From: Pseudomonadota bacterium | GTDB taxonomy: Bacteria; Desulfobacterota; Desulfovibrionia; Desulfovibrionales; Desulfovibrionaceae | Reading direction: 5' to 3' | DNA: 7,085 nt | Assembly (NCBI GenBank): GCA_023450535.1 | Contig: JAEXGX010000340.1 | Location: forward strand, 1 to 7,085 | Part shown: positions 1-5,231 of the stretch, one piece after another | Position numbering within the stretch: position 1 is the stretch's first letter | Layout of the letters: each line of letters starts with the position of its first letter | Made by a program: the position numbers and the translations under genes | Notes under the pieces: model-generated | Database searches by the model: none | Told to the model about the DNA's origin: nothing | Seen by the model: the letters and a program-made list of their open reading frames with translations, nothing else

Positions 1-2170
1 GCTCGAGCCTTCCCAGTGGCCGGATGTACAGGCACTGATCGGCGATTCCAGCGACAATGTGCCAGGTGTGCGCGGCATAGGAGAAAAGACGGCGGAGAAG
101 CTCTTCCGCGATTTTCCTTCTCTGGAATACCTGCGTGACCATATGAACGAAGTGCCGCCCGCCGTGCGCAAAAAACTGGAAGGCAACGAAGAAGCCATGT
201 TCCTGTATCGGGAACTTACTCGTCTGAATACTGCCTGTTGTGCGGATGTTTCCTTGCAGGAGCTCAAGGTGCGCCCCTTGCCGGGCGAACGTCCCGGGCA
301 GATGGCTCTGAGTTTTCTGCGCGAGTATGAAATGGGGTCTTTGCAGCGTGAACTGGCCGCTCTGGTGCAACGGGGGGTGGTGAACACGGAAGGAAGCGCT
401 GAAGAAGGCAAGGAAAAAACAGGAACGGTTCGGGAGCAATTGTCCCTGCTGGGCGGCCCCGCGCGCCGTACGCCGGAACTGCCCCATGCACGAAGCGTTG
501 AGGATTTGCCCGCCTGCGAGGGAAAACTTGTAGCTCTGACCCCGCCCCCATTTTCCGTGCTTTCCGCCCGAAGGGATTGTTCTGCTCTGGCCGTGGCCGT
601 GCGCGGCGGGGAGGGGGATAACGCTGGCAGTGTGAAAGAAGTGTTATACGACGGCCCCTATGCCGCACTGGCGGGCTGGGCCGCGCACGCCGCCAGGATC
701 GTGACGCCGGATGTGAAAAAACTGCTCCGTGAGGAAGCTGCCTGGAAAGTTCTGCCCGCGTCTTTGTGGTTTGACCTGGGGCTGGCGGCGTATCTGCTGG
801 CGCCTGAAGACCGGGATTACAGCTGGCCCCGCCTGTCTGCGCAACATGCGGAAAAAAGCGGATTGGAGCCGGAGCAGCCGGGAACATTGGCTCTGGCCCT
901 GCACGACGAACTGGAAGGGCGGTTGACGCAGGCTGACCTGGAACGCCTGCTTCTGACCATCGAGCAACCCCTGACCGCCGTGCTCGCGAGTATGGAAGAG
1001 GCGGGCGTACGGGCGGATCTGGATGCACTGGATACTTTTTTGCAGGAAGTTCAGCGCGATCTCGACAAGCTCACGGCCGATATTTATGACGCCGCCGGAG
1101 GACCGTTCAACATCCGTTCCGCCCAGCAGATGGGGGAGGTGCTGTTCAAGCGCCTGGGCCTGCCCACGCCGAAATCCACCAAAGGAGGGCAGGCTTCCAC
1201 ATCGCAGGATGTACTGGAAAAACTCTCCGGCCACCATTCCGTAGTAGACAGGTTGCTGGAATTCCGCAAACTGGAAAAGATGCGCTCCACTTACCTTGAA
1301 CCTCTGCCCCGCCATGCCGGGCCGGATGGGCGTATTCACACTACCTTCAATCAGACGGCCACGGCCACGGGGCGCTTGTCGTCCAGTAATCCCAACCTCC
1401 AGAATATCCCCGTGCGGGGAGACATGGGGCGCAGAATGCGTTCCTGTTTCATCGCCGGACCGGGGAACACGCTGGTTTCCGCCGACTATTCGCAGATTGA
1501 ACTGCGGGTGCTGGCGCATTATTCGCAGGACCCTACCCTGCTTGCGGCCTTCCGTAACGGGGAGGATATTCACACCAGAACAGCGGCTCTGCTCAACGAC
1601 ATTGAGCCTTCGGCGGTTACGCCGGACCAGCGGCGCGGCGCCAAGACCATCAACTTCGGGCTGATTTACGGCATGGGCGCGCGTAAACTGGCGGGAGAGC
1701 TGGGTATTCCTCTGGCGGAAGCCCGCGAGTTCATGGATCGCTATTTCGCCCGCTTCGCCCATATCAAGGAATTTTACGATACAGTGGAGGACGAGGCGCG
1801 CGAATTGGGCTATGTGACCACCATGGCCGATCGCCGCCGTCCCCTGCCGGACATGCGTTCCCAGAGCGCGCAATCCCGGGCACTGGCGGAACGCCAGGCT
1901 GTGAACACCCTGATTCAGGGCAGTGCGGCGGACATTATCAAGCTGGCCATGCTGGCCGTACATGAAGATGAACAGTTGCGTTCTTTCTCCGCCCGGCTCA
2001 TTCTTCAGGTACATGACGAACTTTTGCTTGAAGTGCCGGAAGAACACGGGCAGGAGGCCGGAGAACGCCTTGCCGCACTGATGATAAATCTGGAAGGGAA
2101 AGGTGTGCGTCTGGACGTGCCGCTGGCAGTGGACTGGGGTGTGGCACGTGATTGGGGCGCGGCACACTGA
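1..2170 (+). CDS. polA: DNA polymerase I, 5'-truncated by window edge
   Basis: DNA polymerase I fills gaps and removes RNA primers in replication and repair. The gene enters from the left: the frame is open from base 2 (first whole codon) and the first visible residues include GDSSDNVPGVRGIGEKTA, the classic helix-hairpin-helix end of the 5'-3' exonuclease. The GTG at 59 lies inside this motif and is not the true start. About 722 residues are visible; by comparison with E. coli PolA (928 aa) roughly 180 N-terminal residues are missing. Polymerase motif A (ADYSQIELR, Asp at visible residue 495), motif B (RRGAKTINFGLIYG, from residue 544) and motif C (QVHDELLLEV, Asp at 672) are all intact. Between them and the 5' nuclease, visible residues about 165-320 occupy the 3'-5' exonuclease position but lack the DxE motif and the catalytic Asp residues of ExoII and ExoIII, so proofreading is probably absent. 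It ends in TGA, 106 bases before the next gene. The identification is very secure. Confidence 0.97.
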   Translation, partial: LEPSQWPDVQALIGDSSDNVPGVRGIGEKTAEKLFRDFPSLEYLRDHMNEVPPAVRKKLEGNEEAMFLYRELTRLNTACCADVSLQELKVRPLPGERPGQMALSFLREYEMGSLQRELAALVQRGVVNTEGSAEEGKEKTGTVREQLSLLGGPARRTPELPHARSVEDLPACEGKLVALTPPPFSVLSARRDCSALAVAVRGGEGDNAGSVKEVLYDGPYAALAGWAAHAARIVTPDVKKLLREEAAWKVLPASLWFDLGLAAYLLAPEDRDYSWPRLSAQHAEKSGLEPEQPGTLALALHDELEGRLTQADLERLLLTIEQPLTAVLASMEEAGVRADLDALDTFLQEVQRDLDKLTADIYDAAGGPFNIRSAQQMGEVLFKRLGLPTPKSTKGGQASTSQDVLEKLSGHHSVVDRLLEFRKLEKMRSTYLEPLPRHAGPDGRIHTTFNQTATATGRLSSSNPNLQNIPVRGDMGRRMRSCFIAGPGNTLVSADYSQIELRVLAHYSQDPTLLAAFRNGEDIHTRTAALLNDIEPSAVTPDQRRGAKTINFGLIYGMGARKLAGELGIPLAEAREFMDRYFARFAHIKEFYDTVEDEARELGYVTTMADRRRPLPDMRSQSAQSRALAERQAVNTLIQGSAADIIKLAMLAVHEDEQLRSFSARLILQVHDELLLEVPEEHGQEAGERLAALMINLEGKGVRLDVPLAVDWGVARDWGAAH

Positions 2171-2225
2171 GCCTGGAAAGTGGAGCGTTCCGACCTCGAA
2201 CCTCTCCGGCTGGAATTGTTGCAGA

Positions 2226-2240
2226 GCGAAATCTTTTCGC
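2226..2240 (+). other. perfect 6-bp hairpin between polA and lipoprotein gene
   Basis: GCGAAA, a TCT loop and TTTCGC form a perfect 6-bp inverted repeat in the 106-base gap after polA. It is not followed by a T-run, so it is not a standard intrinsic terminator. It lies just upstream of the candidate promoter for the lipoprotein gene. It could be a weak terminator stem, an operator half-site pair, or chance. Confidence 0.3.
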
Positions 2241-2244
2241 ATTG

Positions 2245-2253
2245 TGTGATAAT
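2245..2253 (+). promoter_or_regulatory. candidate extended -10 promoter for lipoprotein gene
   Basis: TGTGATAAT matches the extended -10 form TGnTATAAT at all but one base. No good -35 hexamer sits at 16-18 bases upstream, which extended -10 promoters can tolerate. A start near 2260 would leave a short leader of about 17 bases holding the AAGGAG ribosome site. This is an inference from pattern only. Confidence 0.35.
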
Positions 2254-2264
2254 TCCTGACACAA

Positions 2265-2270
2265 AAGGAG
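2265..2270 (+). promoter_or_regulatory. ribosome binding site of lipoprotein gene
   Basis: AAGGAG is a near-perfect Shine-Dalgarno sequence, 6 bases before the ATG at 2277. It supports the reality and the start of this short gene over other overlapping open frames. Confidence 0.75.
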
Positions 2271-2276
2271 ATCGCC

Positions 2277-2537
2277 ATGAAGCGTTTGTTCTTTTTTCTG
2301 TTGACGGGAATGAGTCTGATGCTTGCGGGCTGTTGTCCGCATCATGGGCCTTCCGCTCCGCCGCCTCCGTATCACGCGGGGTATTATCGTCCCGGCCCTC
2401 CGCCCAGAGCGCCGTATGGTGCGGAGTATTACCGTGTCGCGCCTTATGGTGCGGGATATTACCACACCGCTCCTCGCCATGCCGGCGCGTATGTTCCCCG
2501 GCATCATGGAATACTGAGAGAGGGTCACTGGAGATAG
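2277..2537 (+). CDS. small Tyr/Pro/His-rich repeat lipoprotein, function unknown
   Basis: An 86-residue protein with a lipoprotein signal peptide: MKR, a hydrophobic stretch at residues 4-17, then the lipobox LAGC with the acylated Cys at 19. The mature part is low in complexity and rich in Tyr, Pro, His, Gly and Ala. It contains four degenerate ten-residue units of the type PYGAGYYHTA (residues 31-40, 46-55, 56-65 and 66-75). No enzyme motif is visible, and no named family is recognised; small lipoproteins with GYY-type repeats are common as hypothetical proteins. Position 20 is a second Cys. There is no Asp at +2 of the lipid-modified Cys, so by the E. coli Lol rule it would go to the outer membrane, although that rule may not hold in this organism. 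It has a strong AAGGAG ribosome site and a candidate promoter of its own, so it is probably not part of a polA operon. The reading frame and start are convincing; the role is unknown. Confidence 0.8.
   Translation: MKRLFFFLLTGMSLMLAGCCPHHGPSAPPPPYHAGYYRPGPPPRAPYGAEYYRVAPYGAGYYHTAPRHAGAYVPRHHGILREGHWR
2367..2501 (+). repeat. degenerate 30-bp in-frame tandem repeat in the lipoprotein gene
   Basis: Four copies of a ten-codon unit: PYHAGYYRPG, then a five-residue spacer, then PYGAEYYRVA, PYGAGYYHTA and PRHAGAYVPR. The middle two are closest at DNA level (both read cc-n-tatggtgcgg). The pattern implies expansion by in-frame duplication. Confidence 0.65.
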
Positions 2538-2596
2538 TGCAGCCCGGCGCGGAACTGAAAAAGCATTGCCGTGAGTTTTTTTTTCTTTAACCAAAG

Positions 2597-3622
2597 ATTC
2601 AATCTGGATTAAGCATGAAACACCGTTTTTTATTTCTGGGAATAGCCTTCGGCCTGGCCTTGTCTGTATTGTCTCCTGTGAATGGCCGGAGCGCCGCGCG
2701 CGCCGAAACGACGCTGCTGGTCTATACTGCGGTTGAACCGGAATGGCTGCCCAGATACAAAAAGGCGTTTGAAGATGCCAACCCCGGCATTCATATCAAG
2801 TGGCTGCGCGAAGGCACGGGGACGCTCACGGCCCGCCTGCTGGCGGAAAAGGACGCCCCCCGAGCCGACGCCGTGTTTGGGCTGGCGGCCAGTTCCCTGC
2901 TGGTGCTCAAGGCGCAAAATATGCTGGACCCCTACACTCCGCGCGATTTTTTCAAGATCTCTCCGGTGATGCGCGATGCGTCGGATTCTCCCTGCTGGGT
3001 GGGTATTAATGCCTGGGCTACGGCCTTTTGCGTGAACAGGCTGGAAATGGAAAAACGCGGCCTTGCCGCGCCCCGGAACTGGGAAGATCTGACCCGCCCG
3101 GAATACAAGGATCTTATCGTCATGCCCGACCCTGCCGCGTCAGGCACGGGGTACATGAATCTGGCCGCGTGGATACAGATGTGGGGGGAAGAAAAGGCCT
3201 GGGCCTATGTGGACGCTGTGCGGGCCAACCTTAAAATGCTCTCGCCTTCCGGCGCGCGCCCGGCGGCCATGGCCGCACAGGGGGAAATCCCCATAGGCGT
3301 GAGTTCCGGGGCTTTCGGCGCGCCTTTTGTGAAGCGCCGCGCTCCGTTGGACATCATCGTGCCCGACAATGCGGGCTGGGAAATGGAAGCCAGCGCCATT
3401 GTCAAGGGGACTGCGAATCTTGAGGCAGCCCGTCGTCTGATGGACTTTTGCTGTTCCGAGGCAGTGGCGAAGATTGGGGCGGAGTTCTCCGGCATGCCCG
3501 CCCGCCCCGAATTTGTGGCTGACAGGGCGGCGGCAGATCGTCTGGCTCCCGTTGACCCTCAATGGGGCGCGGACAACCGGGAACGTCTGCTGGCCGCGTG
3601 GCGCGCCCGCTATGGCAATTGA
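2597..3622 (+). repeat. paralogous duplication, copy A (SBP1 plus 18 upstream bases)
   Basis: This segment aligns without gaps to 4205-5230. Proteins differ at 68 of 335 positions by hand count. The similarity begins before the start codon: 14 of the 18 bases immediately upstream of the ATG match those before SBP2. It stops at the stop codon. Confidence 0.8.
2615..3622 (+). CDS. ABC transporter substrate-binding protein 1, PhnS2-like (putative 2-aminoethylphosphonate)
   Basis: A 335-residue periplasmic binding protein that would capture the substrate for the downstream ABC importer. It has a Sec signal peptide (hydrophobic residues about 5-20) with likely cleavage after ARA at residue 30; there is no lipobox. 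The mature protein opens ETTLLVYTAVEPEWLPRYKK, the usual beginning of the FbpA/PhnS2 class. The blocks AEKDAPRADAVFGLAASSLL, WEDLTRPEYKDLIVMPDPAASGTGYMNLAAW and GEIPIGVS match the putative 2-aminoethylphosphonate binding family as I remember it. ATG at 2615 is chosen because the signal peptide starts there and SBP2 starts at the equivalent codon. The ribosome site is poor (only GGATTAAGC precedes the ATG). It is about 80% identical to SBP2, with no gaps. It stands apart from the coupled genes, 124 bases before the nucleotidyltransferase. Iron or polyamine binding are the alternative roles, but the phosphonate-type family is favoured by the whole locus. Family confidence is high, substrate confidence moderate. 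Confidence 0.88.
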   Translation: MKHRFLFLGIAFGLALSVLSPVNGRSAARAETTLLVYTAVEPEWLPRYKKAFEDANPGIHIKWLREGTGTLTARLLAEKDAPRADAVFGLAASSLLVLKAQNMLDPYTPRDFFKISPVMRDASDSPCWVGINAWATAFCVNRLEMEKRGLAAPRNWEDLTRPEYKDLIVMPDPAASGTGYMNLAAWIQMWGEEKAWAYVDAVRANLKMLSPSGARPAAMAAQGEIPIGVSSGAFGAPFVKRRAPLDIIVPDNAGWEMEASAIVKGTANLEAARRLMDFCCSEAVAKIGAEFSGMPARPEFVADRAAADRLAPVDPQWGADNRERLLAAWRARYGN

Positions 3623-3625
3623 GCG

Positions 3626-3642
3626 AAGCGCCTTCCTCGCTT
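3626..3642 (+). other. short hairpin just after SBP1 (possible weak terminator or attenuator)
   Basis: AAGCG, loop CCTTCCT, CGCTT form a 5-bp stem starting 4 bases after the SBP1 stop. A pyrimidine-rich stretch (GCTTTTCCTTT, 3654-3664) follows at a distance of 11 bases. The stem is too weak and the T-run too broken for a confident terminator, but it could lower read-through or mark an mRNA end. No other strong signal lies in the 124-base gap. Confidence 0.25.
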
Positions 3643-3732
3643 GCCTGCCCGTTGCTTTTCCTTTAGAGCAGTTTAACTTTCACTCCTGTACGGGCGTATC
3701 GCCTGCGAAATCGCCGGAAACAGCGGCTGAAG

Positions 3733-3738
3733 AAGGGG
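3733..3738 (+). promoter_or_regulatory. ribosome binding site fixing the nucleotidyltransferase start
   Basis: AAGGGG lies 8 bases before the ATG at 3747. The reading frame stays open far upstream into SBP1, so this site, together with the family's usual N-terminus, decides the start. Confidence 0.65.
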
Positions 3739-3746
3739 AATATCAT

Positions 3747-4220
3747 ATGAAAAAACGTATCATGGTGGATATGTCCGCCACGCTGATTCATCATGGCCAC
3801 GTCCGGCTGCTCAAAAAGGCCAGTGAACTGGGCAGTGTGGTAGTGGCTCTGACCACAGACGAGGAAGTGGAAAAGAAAAAGGGCTACAAGCCGGAACTCT
3901 CCTTTGAGGAACGCAGGGAAATTCTGGAAAGTATCCGCTATGTGGACGAAGTGGTGCCTTCCGGCTGGCTGATTGATGACGCCTTTCTGGTGGAGCACAA
4001 TATCGATCTTCTGGTACACGGGGACGATAATTCCAATATCATCCCTCAGGAAAAGCTGGCAATCTTTCCCCGCACCGAGGGCGTCAGCAGCTCCGAGCTG
4101 CGCCGCCGCGTGCTGGACAGCCTCATTGCCATCAATATTCGTCAGGAACGGGCGGAAGGCAGTGACCGTGTGGCCCGCGCCCTGTTTGAGACTATTAAAA
4201 ACGAATTCAGGCTGGATTGA
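3747..4220 (+). CDS. HxGH nucleotidyltransferase, cytidylyltransferase-like (TagD / PEP-mutase-associated type)
   Basis: A 157-residue cytosolic protein of the HxGH nucleotidyltransferase superfamily, which joins CTP or ATP to a phospho- or phosphono-substrate and releases pyrophosphate. Seen in sequence: beta-strand RIMVDMSATL, nucleotide-binding HHGH at 15-18, LSFEERREILESIRYVDEVV (51-70), HNIDLLVHGDD (84-94) and the second signature RTEGVSSSELRRR (109-121), equivalent to RTEGISTT of TagD. The middle and end closely recall glycerol-3-phosphate cytidylyltransferase. The start differs: VDMSATLIHHGH instead of the TagD-like YGTFDLLHWGH, and is closer to the VGMSADxIHHGH form I recall from the domain fused to phosphoenolpyruvate mutase. 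The start ATG has a good ribosome site. The gene sits between the two SBPs; its TGA is 2 bases before the SBP2 ATG, so they are probably translationally coupled. An enzyme inside an importer operon suggests activation of the imported molecule, possibly as a CMP-phosphonate. The superfamily is certain; nucleotide and acceptor are not. Confidence 0.88.
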   Translation: MKKRIMVDMSATLIHHGHVRLLKKASELGSVVVALTTDEEVEKKKGYKPELSFEERREILESIRYVDEVVPSGWLIDDAFLVEHNIDLLVHGDDNSNIIPQEKLAIFPRTEGVSSSELRRRVLDSLIAINIRQERAEGSDRVARALFETIKNEFRLD

Positions 4221-5230
4221 GTATGAAACGTCATTTTTCACTTTTCGGGATTGCTTTTGGCCTTGTCCTGTCCCTCGTGCTTCCGGGGGGCGGTATAAAC
4301 GTCGCGCGCGCTGAAACGACCCTGCTTGTCTATACCGCCATTGAACCGGAATGGCTTCCCAAATACAAAAAGGCCTTTGAGGAGGCCAATCCGGGTATCC
4401 GGATTAAATGGCTGCGTGAGGGGACGGGAACGATTACGGCCCGTATTCTGGCGGAAAAGGAAGCTCCGCGCGCTGACATCGTATTTGGTCTGGCGACCAG
4501 TTCCCTGCTGGTGTTCAAGGCGCAAAATATGCTGGAAGCCTATACTCCGCGCGATTTCGACAAGCTTTCCCCGGTGATGCGCGACGCTTCGGACTCTCCT
4601 TGCTGGGTGGGCATCCACGCCTATGCCACGGGCTTTTGCATGAACCGGCCGGAAATGGAAAAGCGCGGTCTTGCCGCGCCCCAAAGCTGGGAAGATCTGC
4701 TCCGCCCGGAATACAAGGATCTTATTGTCATAGCAGACCCCGCCGCCTCGGGTTCGAGTTACATGAATCTGGCCGCATGGATGCAGATATGGGGCGAGGA
4801 GAAAGCCTGGACCTATGTGGACGCCCTGCGCTCCAACCTCAAGATGCTTGTGGCTTCCGGGGCGCGCCCGGCGGCCATGGCCGCACAGGGAGAAGTACCC
4901 ATAGGCGTGAGTTACCGGGCGCTCGCCGAGCCTTTTTTGAAGCGCCGTGCTCCGCTGGATATCGTGGTGCCCGAGAATGCAGGATGGGAAATGGACGCCT
5001 GCGCCATTGTCAAGGGCACGGCAAAATTGGAAGCGGCCCAGCGCTTTATGGACTTCTGCTGTTCTGAAGCTGTGGCGAAGCTCGGTGCGGAGTTCTCCGG
5101 CATGCCCGCCCGTCCTGAATTTGTGACGGACAAGGAGGCTGCTGCCCGTCTGGCTCCCATCAATCCGCAATGGGGCGCGGACAATCGGGAACGTCTGCTG
5201 GCTGCGTGGCGCGCCCGCTACGGTAACTGA
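4205..5230 (+). repeat. paralogous duplication, copy B (SBP2 plus 18 upstream bases)
   Basis: Counterpart of 2597-3622. In this copy the upstream part of the matching segment (4205-4220) is the coding end of the nucleotidyltransferase (residues FRLD and stop). In copy A the same bases are not part of a recognisable gene. Confidence 0.8.
4223..5230 (+). CDS. ABC transporter substrate-binding protein 2, PhnS2-like (putative 2-aminoethylphosphonate)
   Basis: A 335-residue periplasmic binding protein, paralogue of SBP1 with equal length and no gaps. It has a Sec signal peptide with likely cleavage after ARA at residue 30; the mature protein starts ETTLLVYTAIEPEWLPKYKK. ATG at 4223 is preferred over the in-frame TTG at 4217: it gives the same N-terminus as SBP1 and does not overlap the nucleotidyltransferase stop. 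Differences from SBP1 cluster in the signal peptide (14 of the first 30) and around residues 231-239 (YRALAEPFL here, SGAFGAPFV in SBP1), just after GVS, a region likely to line the ligand pocket in this class. Four Cys (127, 139, 279, 280) are shared by both paralogues, and SBP2 has one more at 260. Its TGA is one base before the ATPase ATG, so this is probably the primary partner of the transporter. The substrate is inferred from family resemblance. Confidence 0.9.
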   Translation: MKRHFSLFGIAFGLVLSLVLPGGGINVARAETTLLVYTAIEPEWLPKYKKAFEEANPGIRIKWLREGTGTITARILAEKEAPRADIVFGLATSSLLVFKAQNMLEAYTPRDFDKLSPVMRDASDSPCWVGIHAYATGFCMNRPEMEKRGLAAPQSWEDLLRPEYKDLIVIADPAASGSSYMNLAAWMQIWGEEKAWTYVDALRSNLKMLVASGARPAAMAAQGEVPIGVSYRALAEPFLKRRAPLDIVVPENAGWEMDACAIVKGTAKLEAAQRFMDFCCSEAVAKLGAEFSGMPARPEFVTDKEAAARLAPINPQWGADNRERLLAAWRARYGN

Positions 5231-5231
5231 C

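Noticed and set aside
644..2278. A 544-codon open frame on the - strand opposite polA
   Set aside because: It lies wholly antisense to a secure gene, its product has no recognisable domain and it reads as His/Arg/Gln-rich translation noise. Long antisense frames are common in GC-rich genes.
2545..2588. Possible intrinsic terminator before SBP1: CGGC...GCCG with a T9 run
   Set aside because: The stem is only four pairs with a 19-base loop, too weak to call. The T9 tract itself is real (2576-2584).
2180..2590. A 136-codon + strand frame overlapping the lipoprotein gene
   Set aside because: It has no ribosome site and no recognisable features, and it overlaps a better supported gene with a lipobox and strong ribosome site.
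2566..2594. Possible promoter for SBP1 with TTGCCG as -35
   Set aside because: The best downstream hexamers (TTAACC, TAACCA) match -10 poorly and spacing is only 15-16 bases.
3474..3746. Upstream extension of the nucleotidyltransferase frame into the end of SBP1
   Set aside because: The added residues have no family counterpart, and ATG 3747 has a good ribosome site and starts directly at the first beta-strand.
4217..4222. TTG start for SBP2, two codons upstream of the ATG
   Set aside because: It overlaps the nucleotidyltransferase stop and breaks the N-terminal match with SBP1.
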